49,401 nt of DNA from Flavobacterium sp. (GTDB lineage: Bacteria > Bacteroidota > Bacteroidia > Flavobacteriales > Flavobacteriaceae), in contig NZ_JAPZUB010000060.1 in assembly GCF_027533505.1 (NCBI RefSeq), positions 1-49,401 on the forward strand, written 5' to 3'. The notes beneath the pieces are model-generated. The model made no database searches. It was given only the letters and a program-made list of their open reading frames with translations, and was not told where the DNA came from. Below, piece after piece: positions 28,863 through 38,813 of this stretch. How positions within the stretch are numbered: the first letter of the stretch is position 1; each line of letters begins with the position of its first letter. Position numbers and translations under genes: made by a program.

Positions 28863-31800
28863 TTAATTTTCTAAAGCATCAAATTCAGGACGATGTTTTC
28901 GGACCCTTGACCACATTAAATATACTGCTGGAATGACATAAAGTGTGAGCAATAAAGAGAACAATGTTCCTCCCACAATAACCACACCCATTCCTATACG
29001 ACTAGCCGAAGCTGCGCCCAACGATAAGGCTATGGGCAAAGCGCCTAGGGCAATCGCTAAACTCGTCATTAATATCGGACGTAATCGGGCTTCAGAAGCT
29101 TCAACAATGGCTTCGTATTTCGTTCGTCCTTGCTCCCGCAGTTGATTGGCAAATTCAACAATCAAAATACCATTTTTGGTGACCAATCCAATCAACATGA
29201 CCGTACCAATTTGACTGAAGATATTCCAACTTTGGCCAAAAAGCCATAGCGATAATAAAGCGCCAGCAACGGCCATAGGGACGGTGAGAATGATAATCAA
29301 CGGATCGACAAAACTCTCAAATTGAGCCGCTAAAATGAGGTAAATTAATAAAAGAGCCAGTCCAAAAGCAAAGAGAGTATTGGAACTACTTTCCACAAAA
29401 TCACGCGATTCTCCATTCAAATCGGTAGTAAAAGAATCGTCCAAAACTTTGGTTTTGATCGCATTCATGGCCTCAATACCTTCACCAATACTTTTTCCCG
29501 GTGCCAAACCTGCCGAAACTGTGGCCGACATATAGCGGTTGTTGTGATACAATTGCGGGGGATTGCTTTGTTCTTCAACGGTGACCACATTGTCGAGTTG
29601 CACCAATTCGCCCCGTTTGTTTTTCACATACATAGCCGTCAGGTCCAACGGATCATCTCGATCTTTATCGTCAAATTGACCTATGACTTGATACTGCTTG
29701 CCATTTCGCATAAAATAGCCAAAACGCTGTCCACTGAGTGAAAGCTGTAAGGTTTGTGCCACATCCAATACCGATACGCCCAAGCTCTCCGCTTTTTCGC
29801 GATCGATCGATAAATTCAATTCAGGTTTATTAAACTTCAAATTGACATCAACGATAGAAAAAGTGGGGTCTTGCGAAGCCAATTCCATAAAAGGTGGAAT
29901 TTTTTCACGTAATTTTTCAAACGATTGGGCTTGAATGACATACTGTACCGGAAGTCCACCACGACGGTTGACCGATATCGTAGGTTGTTCAGAAACCGTA
30001 ATCTTGGCGTCGGTATACTTTTTTGTCCATTTTCCTAAGTCTTCGGCAATAGCTTTCTGACTTCGGGTACGCGCTTCGGGTTCGACCAACGCCAAACGCA
30101 CCCGTCCTGTATTGACCGCTGAGGTGAAAAAAGTAGGCGAGGTGACAATTAATCCCACTTTTTTCTCGGGTATCGAATCATTAATCAACTGTGACAAATC
30201 TTGCATCAAACGATCGGTATAGTCGTATGTAGCCCCTTCAGGAGTCGTTACGCCTAAAATGACCAAATTTCGATCGTCATAGGGCGCCGTTTCTTTGGGT
30301 AAAATGGAGAAAAAGAGATAAATCAATCCAAAGCAGCTAGCTAAAATGGGAAAACTAACCCATTTTTTTCCTAAAAAACTTTTAAGCGATTCGGCATACC
30401 CTTCATTCATGCGCTGAAAATAGGGTTCGGTAAATTGATAAAAACGACCCGGTTGATGTCCGCCTTCTTTCATCAAATACGCATTGAGCATGGGTGTCAA
30501 GGTCAGTGAAACAAAGGCCGAGACCAAAACCGCAGCCCCAATGACTACCCCAAACTCCCGAAACAACCGTCCGACAAACCCCTCCAAGAAAATAATGGGT
30601 AGAAAAACGGCAGCCAAAGTGATGGAAATCGAAATCACAGCAAAGAAAATTTCATTCGACCCTTTGATCGCCGCTTCCATGGGTGACAATCCTTCTTCGA
30701 CTTTTTTGAAAATATTTTCGGTTACCACAATTCCATCATCGACCACCAAGCCCGTGGCCAAAACAATCGCCAAGAGGGTAAGCACATTGATGGAAAAGCC
30801 ACACAAATACATGATAAAAAAGGTAGCAATCAACGAAACGGGGATGTCTAATAACGGCCGAAAAGCAATAGACCAGTCTCTGAAAAACAGATAGATAATA
30901 AGAATTACTAAAAGTATCGATATCAATAAAGTTTCAGCAACTTCGGTTACCGATTTTTTGATGAAAAGGGTATTGTCTAAAGCGACATTCAGATGAATAT
31001 CTTTGGGCAAATCTTTTTCAAATTGTGCATATTGCTTATAAAATTGATTGGCGATATCCAAATAATTGGTTCCCGGTTGGGGAATAATCGCCAAGCCTAA
31101 CAATGGTTTTCCCGATTCGGTTAATTGTGATTCCAAAACCTGAGGTGCCAATTCGGCCCGTCCGATATCACTAAAGCGGATAGTATTCCCGCCTTCCGAC
31201 GCAATAATGATCGCATTAAATTCGTCTTCCTCTGCAAGATTTCCCAAGGTGCGCACCGTAAGTTCTGTCGATTTACCTGTAATTTTTCCTGATGGTAATT
31301 CCACATTTTGAGCATTCAATGCCGTTGAGACATCCTTAACCGTAAGTCCGTAGGCGCTCATTTTTACAGGATCCAGCCACAAGCGCATGGCATACCGTTT
31401 TTGGCCCCAAATTTGAACGCTACTCACCCCTGAAATCGTTTGTAACCGTTCGGCCAATACATTTTCGGCATATTCGCTCAATTCCATGACATTGCGCGTG
31501 TCGCTTTGTACAGTCATCGTAATAATAGGATCCGAATCGGCATCCGCTTTAGCAACTACAGGTGGCGCGTCTATATCTTGAGGGAGGGAACGAACCGCTT
31601 GTGCCACTTTATCGCGCACGTCGTTGGCTGCCTCCTCTAAATTTTTCTCCAATTTGAACTCCACTGTGATTGTACTCGATCCCTGCGCCGAATTAGAGGT
31701 TATGTTTCGTATCCCATCAACCGAATTAATCGCTTTCTCGAGGGGCTCCGTAATTTGCTGTTCGATAATATCGGCATTGGCTCCCGTATAATTCGTTTGT

Positions 31801-31940
31801 ACCGTAATAACCGCAGGGTCAATGGAGGGGAATTCTCGAACCCCCAAGTAGGAGTAACCCAATATCCCGAAAAGGATAATAAGCAAATTCACTACAATGG
31901 TGAAAACGGGCCGCTTGATACTAAGTGTAGAAAGTCCCAT
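28863..31940 (-). CDS. RND multidrug efflux pump, inner membrane subunit
   Basis: Proton-driven RND transporter of the AcrB/MexB (HAE-1) type; 1025 aa. It begins LSTLSIKRPVFTIVVNLLIIL and has the two homologous halves, each with one transmembrane helix, a large periplasmic domain and a bundle of helices. The proton relay is visible in TM4 as GLVVDDGIVV (about residues 396-405), and the second half has GLVTKNGILIVEFAN. It works with the adaptor (starting 3 bp upstream) and TolC (3 bp downstream). No dedicated regulator is adjacent. Substrates are not deducible. Confidence 0.95.
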   Translation of the reverse strand: MGLSTLSIKRPVFTIVVNLLIILFGILGYSYLGVREFPSIDPAVITVQTNYTGANADIIEQQITEPLEKAINSVDGIRNITSNSAQGSSTITVEFKLEKNLEEAANDVRDKVAQAVRSLPQDIDAPPVVAKADADSDPIITMTVQSDTRNVMELSEYAENVLAERLQTISGVSSVQIWGQKRYAMRLWLDPVKMSAYGLTVKDVSTALNAQNVELPSGKITGKSTELTVRTLGNLAEEDEFNAIIIASEGGNTIRFSDIGRAELAPQVLESQLTESGKPLLGLAIIPQPGTNYLDIANQFYKQYAQFEKDLPKDIHLNVALDNTLFIKKSVTEVAETLLISILLVILIIYLFFRDWSIAFRPLLDIPVSLIATFFIMYLCGFSINVLTLLAIVLATGLVVDDGIVVTENIFKKVEEGLSPMEAAIKGSNEIFFAVISISITLAAVFLPIIFLEGFVGRLFREFGVVIGAAVLVSAFVSLTLTPMLNAYLMKEGGHQPGRFYQFTEPYFQRMNEGYAESLKSFLGKKWVSFPILASCFGLIYLFFSILPKETAPYDDRNLVILGVTTPEGATYDYTDRLMQDLSQLINDSIPEKKVGLIVTSPTFFTSAVNTGRVRLALVEPEARTRSQKAIAEDLGKWTKKYTDAKITVSEQPTISVNRRGGLPVQYVIQAQSFEKLREKIPPFMELASQDPTFSIVDVNLKFNKPELNLSIDREKAESLGVSVLDVAQTLQLSLSGQRFGYFMRNGKQYQVIGQFDDKDRDDPLDLTAMYVKNKRGELVQLDNVVTVEEQSNPPQLYHNNRYMSATVSAGLAPGKSIGEGIEAMNAIKTKVLDDSFTTDLNGESRDFVESSSNTLFAFGLALLLIYLILAAQFESFVDPLIIILTVPMAVAGALLSLWLFGQSWNIFSQIGTVMLIGLVTKNGILIVEFANQLREQGRTKYEAIVEASEARLRPILMTSLAIALGALPIALSLGAASASRIGMGVVIVGGTLFSLLLTLYVIPAVYLMWSRVRKHRPEFDALEN

Positions 31941-31943
31941 CGT

Positions 31944-33002
31944 TTACGGTTTCCATTGAAGTTCAACCGGCAAATCGTCTTTGAGTGCCATTATCCCCGA
32001 GATTAAAAGCGTGTCTCCCGCTCGCAGTCCAGATGTGACAATCACCTCTTTCCCCGTTCGTGTAAGGGTTTCAATAGGCACCGATTGTGCTTTGCCTTGT
32101 CGTGCGACAAAAACTTTTTTACCCTCTTTTACGGGAATGACGGCTTCTGAAGGAATGCGGATGGCATCGGGAATGTTTTTTAATGGCAACTGAATGTTGG
32201 CAAATGTTCCCGGAAGTAAAGCCCCCTTTTTATTATCGGCATAAGCACGAACTTGTAACGTTCGGGTGGTAGCGTTGATCATGGGTTCTAAAGCATATAT
32301 TTTTGCCGTGAATACGTCTTTAGTATTGGCTACGGTGAATTGAATCGTTTGGTGCAAACGAATGGCTGAAGCATATTTTTCTGGGAGCGAAAAGGCCACT
32401 TTAAGGGGTTGGGTATTTACCAAATGTGCAATCGCAGTGGTAGGGGTAACATACGTCCCCGGTGAAATGCTACGCAATCCGATTGTTCCTGTAAATGGTG
32501 CACGGAGGCTTGTTTTGGCAATTTGTACCTGAATCAGTTGTTTTTGGGCTTTGGCGGTTCGGTAATCGGCACTCGCAATATCGTATTCCTCACGACTGAT
32601 GGCTTCTTTTTCTAACAATAGTCGAGCACGACGTTCTTGTTCACTTGTCAACCGTTCTTTGGTAAGCGCTTGCGTGAGTTGTGCGCGAAGTTCTGCGTCA
32701 TTAATTTTTACCAAAAGTTGCCCTTTTTGTACTCGAGTACCTTCGGTAAAAAGTATTTTTTCAGCAATACCACTGACTTCTGGATGTAGGGTTACTTCTT
32801 CATTGGCTTCCAACGAACCCGATAGCGAAATTGTATTGGAAAAGTTTTGGGGCGTAACAATAAGGGCACTAACTTTCAGGGGTTTGGGTGCAGTTGGAGT
32901 GGCATTTTTGGGTTCGTTTTCGCTATTTTTTACGAGTCGAAAAACAACTAATGCCCCTACAATTATCCCTATACTTAGGAAAAATAAGGTTTTGGTTTTC
33001 AT
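31944..33002 (-). CDS. RND efflux periplasmic adaptor subunit
   Basis: Membrane-fusion protein linking the RND pump to TolC. The ATG at 33002 gives MKTKTLFFLSIGIIVGALVV, a single N-terminal anchor helix, and lies about 22 bp after a predicted transcription start; a longer reading is therefore rejected. The 352 aa include the lipoyl halves (SGSLEANEEVTLHPEVSGI and SLRAPFTGTIGLRSISPG) flanking a short helical hairpin, followed by the beta-barrel and membrane-proximal domains. It is the first gene of the operon adaptor-pump-TolC-bestrophin. Confidence 0.93.
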   Translation of the reverse strand: MKTKTLFFLSIGIIVGALVVFRLVKNSENEPKNATPTAPKPLKVSALIVTPQNFSNTISLSGSLEANEEVTLHPEVSGIAEKILFTEGTRVQKGQLLVKINDAELRAQLTQALTKERLTSEQERRARLLLEKEAISREEYDIASADYRTAKAQKQLIQVQIAKTSLRAPFTGTIGLRSISPGTYVTPTTAIAHLVNTQPLKVAFSLPEKYASAIRLHQTIQFTVANTKDVFTAKIYALEPMINATTRTLQVRAYADNKKGALLPGTFANIQLPLKNIPDAIRIPSEAVIPVKEGKKVFVARQGKAQSVPIETLTRTGKEVIVTSGLRAGDTLLISGIMALKDDLPVELQWKP

Positions 33003-33029
33003 GGATGCTATACTGCAGGTTTGGTGATA

Positions 33030-33063
33030 CAAAGCTACATTTTCAAGTGGAGTACGGGGCAAA
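33030..33063 (-). promoter_or_regulatory. Efflux operon promoter
   Basis: On the minus strand TTTG (33063-33060), 22 bp and TAGCTTTG (33037-33030) fit the Bacteroidota consensus and predict a start near 33024. Confidence 0.5.
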
Positions 33064-33102
33064 CTTTGTATTAATTTAACATCTGTACCTACAACTATTG
33101 TA

Positions 33103-35208
33103 TCAACTAATATAATTCCAAATGTTCTTTTTCCGACTTATAGCCAGAAAAACAGCGCGTAATGTTTGGTGTTCAGGGCGTTCCATCGCGGGGTCTTTTT
33201 TCAACAATGCTAAAGCATAACTGCGTGCCAATTGCAGAATATCTTTGTCTTTCACCAAATCGGCAATTTGCAAGTTTAAAATACCACTTTGTTGCGTACC
33301 CATAATATCGCCAGGCCCGCGAAGTTTTAAATCGACTTCGGCTATTTCAAATCCGTCGTTGGTGCGGCACATGGTTTCCAAACGGGTCTTGCTCTCTTGA
33401 CTCAATTGATGGCTTGTCATCAAAATGCAATAACTCTGTTCGGCACCTCGACCGACGCGTCCCCGCAATTGATGCAGTTGCGACAGTCCAAACCGCTCGG
33501 CACTTTCAATCACCATCACCGAGGCATTCGGTACATTTACACCAACTTCAATAACGGTAGTGGCTACCATGATTTGGGTTTTCCCTTGCGCAAATCGTTG
33601 CATCTCGGCCTCTTTCTCGGCGGGTTTCATTTTACCATGAACTATTGAAATGGCATATTCGGGTAAGGGAAAATCGCGCGAAATACTTTCATAACCGTCC
33701 ATTAAATCCTTGTAATCCATTTTTTCACTTTCTTGAATCAACGGATAAACAATATACACTTGTCGCCCTTTGGCAATTTCGTCTTTCAAAAACTTCCAAA
33801 CTTTTAATCGGTTTGCATCGTAGCGGTGGACTGTTTGAATGGGTTTCCTGCCCGCAGGCAATTCATCAATCACCGAAATGTCAAGATCGCCATACAAACT
33901 CATCGCTAGTGTTCGAGGGATTGGAGTGGCCGTCATGACCAGAATATGGGGCGGGACTGTATTTTTTTGCCACAATCGACTGCGTTGCGCTACCCCAAAC
34001 TTGTGTTGCTCATCGATCACTGACAAGCCTAAGTTTTGAAACTGCACTTTGTCTTCTAACAACGCATGGGTACCAATGACAATCGAACAACTTCCGTCCG
34101 CAAGCGCTTCAAACAAACGATTGCGCTCGGCTGTTTTGGTCGATCCCGTGAGCAATTCCACCCGAAGCCCCAAGGGAGCCGCCAAGGCTTGAATACTATT
34201 AAAATGTTGCTGCGCCAAAATTTCGGTAGGGGCCATCAAGCAACTTTGGTAGCCGTTGTCGGTGGCCAAGAGCATGCTCATGAAAGCCACAATCGTTTTG
34301 CCCGAACCGACATCCCCTTGTAGCAAACGGTTCATTTGCGCCTGACTGCCCAAATCGTTGCGGATTTCTTTAATCACTCGCTTTTGGGCTTGGGTTAGGG
34401 GAAAGGGAAGGTGTTGGGTATAAAATGTATTGAAATGTGTTCCCACTTGGGTAAACGGCAACCCTTTTATTTTGTGTTTTCGCACCAAGTTTTTGGTTAT
34501 CAATTGCAATTGAATGAAGAAAAGCTCTTCGAATTTTAACCGAAATTGGGCCTTTAACAATCCTTCTTGATCTTTGGGAAAATGAATTTGCAACAAGGCA
34601 TCGCGTTTAGCAACAAGCTTCAATTGCTCCATCAAATAGGCGGGAAGGGTTTCGCTAAATTGTCCTCCCGTTTCCAAAAACAACTGTTGCATCATTTTAA
34701 GTACAACCCGATTGGAAATCCCTTTATTGGCCAATTTTTCAGTACTCGGATATACGGGTTGGATGGCGGTGCGGAGACTGTTTTGATGCTCTTCCAACAA
34801 CTCCAATTCGGGATGGGCCATCGAAAGGGTACCCGCATATTGCGCTACACGACCAAAGGCCACATAAGGTTGGTTGAGTTTGAGGTTCTCCTTTATCCAC
34901 TTATGGCCTTGAAACCATACCAGTTCCATTTCGCCAGTAGCATCGATAAAAGTAGCTACCAACCGACTTTTTGCTTTGCCGGTTTGTACTGTTTTGAGAT
35001 GGACAATCTTGCCTATAACTTGAACCTCTGTGGGACTGTTGACCAGTTGGTTAACTGTATAATACCGTGTACGATCAATGTAGCGGTTTGGAAAAAGTTG
35101 CAACAAATCGCCATACGTATGAATCTCCAATTCGCTGCGCAAAAGGGCACCGCGCTGGGGGCCAACGCCTTTTAGGAATTCGATAGGAGTGTCTAAAGTT
35201 GTGGACAT
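33103..35208 (-). CDS. recG: ATP-dependent DNA helicase RecG
   Basis: Branch-migrating helicase that remodels stalled replication forks and Holliday junctions. The 701 aa have the N-terminal wedge/OB domain (about 1-240) and a superfamily 2 helicase core: motif I LLQGDVGSGKT, motif II DEQHKFG, motif III MTATPIPRT, motif VI QLRGRVGRG, followed by the RecG C-terminal region. Length is normal. It has its own candidate promoter facing away from the aminopeptidase gene. Confidence 0.96.
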   Translation of the reverse strand: MSTTLDTPIEFLKGVGPQRGALLRSELEIHTYGDLLQLFPNRYIDRTRYYTVNQLVNSPTEVQVIGKIVHLKTVQTGKAKSRLVATFIDATGEMELVWFQGHKWIKENLKLNQPYVAFGRVAQYAGTLSMAHPELELLEEHQNSLRTAIQPVYPSTEKLANKGISNRVVLKMMQQLFLETGGQFSETLPAYLMEQLKLVAKRDALLQIHFPKDQEGLLKAQFRLKFEELFFIQLQLITKNLVRKHKIKGLPFTQVGTHFNTFYTQHLPFPLTQAQKRVIKEIRNDLGSQAQMNRLLQGDVGSGKTIVAFMSMLLATDNGYQSCLMAPTEILAQQHFNSIQALAAPLGLRVELLTGSTKTAERNRLFEALADGSCSIVIGTHALLEDKVQFQNLGLSVIDEQHKFGVAQRSRLWQKNTVPPHILVMTATPIPRTLAMSLYGDLDISVIDELPAGRKPIQTVHRYDANRLKVWKFLKDEIAKGRQVYIVYPLIQESEKMDYKDLMDGYESISRDFPLPEYAISIVHGKMKPAEKEAEMQRFAQGKTQIMVATTVIEVGVNVPNASVMVIESAERFGLSQLHQLRGRVGRGAEQSYCILMTSHQLSQESKTRLETMCRTNDGFEIAEVDLKLRGPGDIMGTQQSGILNLQIADLVKDKDILQLARSYALALLKKDPAMERPEHQTLRAVFLAISRKKNIWNYIS

Positions 35209-35230
35209 ACAACGGCTATTATCCGAAGGG

Positions 35231-35277
35231 CTAAGATACTTTAAAAACCTGAATTTCGAAATCTTCCCTTATCTTTG
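35231..35277. promoter_or_regulatory. Divergent promoters of recG and the M1 peptidase gene
   Basis: TATCTTTG at 35270-35277 (plus) is a -7 element for the peptidase gene, and CTAAGATA at 35231-35238 reads TATCTTAG on minus, a 7/8 match for recG. The plus element overlaps the TTG that would be the earliest in-frame start of the peptidase, so translation must begin downstream at 35293. Confidence 0.5.
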
Positions 35278-35292
35278 TCCAAAGCCTTTGTT

Positions 35293-37401
35293 ATGCGTTT
35301 TTACACTTTACTTCTCTCGTTGTTTGCCACTGGTTTTCTATGGGCTCAACCGCCTGTATCCGTAGATTTTACGGCCTTGAAAGCTACGGTGTTTCCTAAT
35401 TTTGACACCAAAGAAGTAAGTGGTCATTGCCAATTCACTTTTACCGTGAAGGCGCCTACCGATACCCTTCGTATTGACGCCAAAAACATGCGCTTTAGTT
35501 TGATGATGCTCAATGGAAAAGCGGTCGAGTACAATGCCAATGAGCGTCAGTTGCTCTTGTATACCGGATTTAAAAAAGGGAAAAATCGCTTGTCATTTAA
35601 TTATAAGGCCCGTCCGAAACAAGCATTGTATTTTGTGGGAACCTCCGATGATTATCAAATTTGGACCCAAGGACAAGGCAAGTACACCAGCCATTGGTTG
35701 CCCAGTTTTGATGATGTCAATGAAAAGCTCACGTTCTCCATCAGTGTGACTACGCTCGAAAATGAAGTCGCCAATCCCAACCGATTGACCGCCCTTAGTA
35801 ATGGCGAATTGGTAAAGAAAGAATCCTTTCGCGCTATCCAAGAAGGAAAAATATACACCACATGGAACTACCGTATGAAAAAACCGATGGCGTCGTATTT
35901 GGTCATGTTGGCCGTGGGGAACTTTGCTGTGAAATCAGAAACCAGCGCTTCGGGTATTCCGTTAGAATCCTACTTCCAACCCAAAGATGCCGATAAATGG
36001 GCAACCACGTATTGGCACAATGAACGGATTTTTAATTTTTTGGAAAAAGAAATTGGCGTCAAATATCCCTGGCGCATTTACCGACAAATTCCGGTGCGAG
36101 ACTTTTTGTATGCGGGTATGGAAAACACAACGTCCACGTTATTTGCTCAAGATTATGTCGTAGATTCTATAGCCGTAAATGATAAAAATTATTGCAATGT
36201 CAATGCCCATGAATTGGCCCATCAATGGTTTGGCGATTTGATTACGGCCCAATCAGGGAAGCACCATTGGTTGCAAGAAGGATTTGCTACCTATTATGCT
36301 TTATTAGCTGAAAAAGAGTTGTTTGGCGAAGATTACTTCTACTATCAATTGTACCGTAATGCCAACTTAATTAAAGCGGCGGCCAAAAACGATACGGTAC
36401 CCATTTTACATGAAAAAGCGAGTTCGTTGTCGTATTATCAAAAAGGCGCTTGGGCATTGCATTACCTTCGGGATCAGGTAGGGAAAAAGGTGTTTGATAG
36501 GATTGTAAAAGCCTATTTAAAAAAGTATGCGTTTAAAAATGTGGTAACCGCCGATTTTTTGGCTGTAGTGCAACACTATTCCGATTTTGACACAGAGGCG
36601 TTTCAGCAGCGGTGGTTGGAATCGTACAAGTATCCCGAAGCCGACATCAACCAATGCTTGGCAAAGAGTGCCACGATACAAGCTTTGGTGCAACTCCAAA
36701 AAGAGCGCAGTCTTCCGCTCGAAAATAAGCTTTCACGTTTTACAACCCTGTTAGCATCGAAGGCGTTTTGGCCCTTGCAAGCCGAAGTGCTGTTTCAACT
36801 CAAAGGGCACCCCATCGCGCAAACCGAAGCCTTGTACCGTTTGGCATTACATGGGGATAATATCGATGTATTGACGGCGGTGAGTGAACTGCTTACGGAT
36901 ATCCCTGAACCGTTGAAAGCAAGCTATGAAACCTTGTTGCAGGCGCCTTCCTATGAGGTGCGGGGCAATGCTTTGGTTCATTTGTTAAAGCGTTTTCCTA
37001 ACGATCGGATGCGTTATTTTGAAATCGCCAAAGACTGGCGTGGTGCCAATGATTTGGGGTTGCGGATTGCCTATTTGGGGGCGTATTTGGTCTTGATGTC
37101 TGAAACGAGTCCCGATTATGCCTCGTTGAAGGCGGAGTTGATTGATTTTACGTCGCCCAGGTACGAAAGTGTTACTCGAATTCCTGCCTTTCAACAAGCC
37201 GTTTCTCTTTTTCCCCAAGAGAAAACCGTCCTCAAAAACTTGGTCAATGCCACGCAACATCCCAAATGGCAGTTGGTCAAATATGCACGCGATACCATTC
37301 GCAAATTGATTAAACAAGAGGCGTTGCGCGAACGGTTTATGGCCCTGATTCCTGAACTTTCAACCGACGAAAAAACGGAGTTGCAACGGTTGCTTAAGTA
37401 A
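35293..37401 (+). CDS. M1 family aminopeptidase
   Basis: Zinc metallopeptidase of family M1, predicted to trim N-terminal residues of peptides in the periplasm. The ATG at 35293 gives a signal peptide (MRFYTLLLSLFATGFLWAQ). The zinc motif HELAHQW is at residues 306-312 with the downstream Glu ligand in ATYYALLAEKE; the exopeptidase loop reads YAGMENTT instead of the usual GAMEN. The C-terminal third is a HEAT-like helical domain. Length, 702 aa, is somewhat shorter than four-domain M1 enzymes. Confidence 0.92.
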   Translation: MRFYTLLLSLFATGFLWAQPPVSVDFTALKATVFPNFDTKEVSGHCQFTFTVKAPTDTLRIDAKNMRFSLMMLNGKAVEYNANERQLLLYTGFKKGKNRLSFNYKARPKQALYFVGTSDDYQIWTQGQGKYTSHWLPSFDDVNEKLTFSISVTTLENEVANPNRLTALSNGELVKKESFRAIQEGKIYTTWNYRMKKPMASYLVMLAVGNFAVKSETSASGIPLESYFQPKDADKWATTYWHNERIFNFLEKEIGVKYPWRIYRQIPVRDFLYAGMENTTSTLFAQDYVVDSIAVNDKNYCNVNAHELAHQWFGDLITAQSGKHHWLQEGFATYYALLAEKELFGEDYFYYQLYRNANLIKAAAKNDTVPILHEKASSLSYYQKGAWALHYLRDQVGKKVFDRIVKAYLKKYAFKNVVTADFLAVVQHYSDFDTEAFQQRWLESYKYPEADINQCLAKSATIQALVQLQKERSLPLENKLSRFTTLLASKAFWPLQAEVLFQLKGHPIAQTEALYRLALHGDNIDVLTAVSELLTDIPEPLKASYETLLQAPSYEVRGNALVHLLKRFPNDRMRYFEIAKDWRGANDLGLRIAYLGAYLVLMSETSPDYASLKAELIDFTSPRYESVTRIPAFQQAVSLFPQEKTVLKNLVNATQHPKWQLVKYARDTIRKLIKQEALRERFMALIPELSTDEKTELQRLLK

Positions 37402-37560
37402 GGTGGTTTTCGCTCCGCTGTCCGGCGATAATATCGGTCTAAGTGAAAGGAATATTATCTTTCAGACACTTGTTTTTAATACATATTGTTCACAATTTGC
37501 GGGTCGAGGAAATAGGGAGGAAGTGAAGAGAATGCTGTCAAAGCAGCATATCTATGGTTG
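37402..37560. repeat. Interspersed intergenic repeat, copy D
   Basis: The stretch has CGCTCCGCTGTCCGGCGAT and GGTCTAAGTGAAAGGAATAT (about 37409-37455), resembling copy A (37918-37998), and GCGGGTCGAGGAAATAGGGA (from 37499), which recurs with few changes in copy B (from 38725). No coding potential is apparent. Confidence 0.55.
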
Positions 37561-37569
37561 GTGACAGCC

Positions 37570-37860
37570 TTATTTTTTTCTCCTTTTCTGTTTGAATTCA
37601 AGCCTTTCACTATTTATTTTTTGTTGTCTTTCCTTTTCTAAATTTAAGAATACTTTTCTGCTCCAAAAGCTTAGTATTAAGCATCCGGCAGAGAGAAGTA
37701 AAGTTCCATTTCCATCTAGTATTCCGTAGGAAACATTTCCATACTTACTAAAAGTTAAACCTCTTGCTAATATGGCTGTTGATTTTTGTATGATTCCTAC
37801 AACTAAAAGTAATATACCACCATATAGCGAAAACTTATAAAGAATTTTATATAATAACAT
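37570..37860 (-). CDS. Small two-helix membrane protein
   Basis: Not recognised. The ATG at 37860 gives 96 aa: MLLYKILYKFSLYGGILLLVVG with a first hydrophobic helix, a polar middle (GLTFSKYGNVSYGILDGNG), a second helix (TLLLSAGCLILSFW) and a highly basic tail ending KQKRRKK, probably cytoplasmic. A TTG-initiated extension of ten residues is possible but less likely. It is AT-rich, lies between repeat copies D and A, and could be a mobile or cassette-borne ORFan. Confidence 0.55.
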   Translation of the reverse strand: MLLYKILYKFSLYGGILLLVVGIIQKSTAILARGLTFSKYGNVSYGILDGNGTLLLSAGCLILSFWSRKVFLNLEKERQQKINSERLEFKQKRRKK

Positions 37861-37917
37861 ACTTAATTTAAGAAAAGTTGATTCATGCAATTTTTTAGAG
37901 GTTGTCGCTTATGTTGC

Positions 37918-38042
37918 ATTGCCCTCGCGACAGTGGCGGTCAAAGTGAAACGATTATTTTCATACTAAGATAAACGTTTTTCGTGTAAACTTAACAACAA
38001 TTTAGCACATTCGAGCCATAGTGGCTAGGGGCAGTTGGCAAT
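37918..38042. repeat. Interspersed intergenic repeat, copy A
   Basis: CTCGCGACAGTGGCGGTCAA followed by ACTAAGATAAACGTTTTT and GTAAACTT; the same ordered blocks occur at 38641-38720 (copy B) and, more diverged, at 39327-39385 (copy C). The segment between the small membrane protein gene and the lipoprotein gene holds nothing else. It also has a short hairpin TAGCCACTATGGCT (minus strand, near 38018). Confidence 0.65.
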
Positions 38043-38046
38043 AGTT

Positions 38047-38574
38047 TTATGGTGTCAACTTGAATATTGATAACACAAAATTATCGCCATTCATCATGTA
38101 GAAATTTTCCAAGATTAGTATTTCTTCAATAGTGTCGTTATTTAAATCTTCGTAAACAACTCCAACGAAATTATTTGTATCAAAATCAACGTGTTTTTTT
38201 ATCTCCACATTGCTATTCTTTATTATAATGTTTATTGCATTTGCTTTTTTAAAATCAAACGAATAGCTTACTTCTATTTTTCTACCAATGGTTCTTTTGT
38301 TCAAATTCTCTTTGAATTTTTCTATACGTAATTCTTTTCCATTAAGAATTTTTTTCTTGTTAAGTTTAGCAGATAAACTTTGTTTAATTTCATAATCCAA
38401 AATTGGATTAGTCTTATATAAGCTGTCTAATTGTTTATCGGTCAAATGTTCATGTCCAGCATACGAACGTCTAAAACTTAAGCTTTCGATTTGTGTTAAA
38501 GTCATTGTTTTAGGACCTTCTTTTTTACAACCTGATAAAATTAAAACTAGAAAGATAACAAGAAAATAATTCAT
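38047..38574 (-). CDS. Lipoprotein of unknown function
   Basis: A 175-aa exported lipoprotein: MNYFLVIFLVLILSGC with lipidated Cys16, then a Lys-rich soluble domain. Near the C terminus, VYEDLNNDTIEEILILENF resembles the aspartate-rich strand-turn found in many Bacteroidota surface or periplasmic proteins. No family name can be given. It is AT-rich, on the same strand as its neighbours, flanked by repeat copies A and B. Confidence 0.7.
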   Translation of the reverse strand: MNYFLVIFLVLILSGCKKEGPKTMTLTQIESLSFRRSYAGHEHLTDKQLDSLYKTNPILDYEIKQSLSAKLNKKKILNGKELRIEKFKENLNKRTIGRKIEVSYSFDFKKANAINIIIKNSNVEIKKHVDFDTNNFVGVVYEDLNNDTIEEILILENFYMMNGDNFVLSIFKLTP

Positions 38575-38640
38575 AATTTTATCAAAGTTGTATTCGGTTT
38601 TTTAAATATCTGGGCGTCATGAAAATTGATGTTAACATTC

Positions 38641-38765
38641 TTCGCCTCGCGACTTTGGCGATTAAAACGATAGCCTTTTCTTTTACTAAGATAAACGTTT
38701 TTTGCTTCTAAAAGTAAACTTGAGGCGGGTCGTGAAAATAGGGTGGAAGCGAGGGGAAATTTAGC
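38641..38765. repeat. Interspersed intergenic repeat, copy B
   Basis: CCTCGCGACTTTGGCGATTAA (read from 38645), ACTAAGATAAACGTTTTTTG and GTAAACTT repeat copy A, and GCGGGTCGTGAAAATAGGGT (from 38725) repeats the tail of copy D. The 239-bp gap between the lipoprotein and WG-repeat genes is mostly this element. Confidence 0.65.
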
Positions 38766-38813
38766 TTTATCGGGTTATGCTTTTAGATACTATTTTTATG
38801 AATCAGAGCCATT

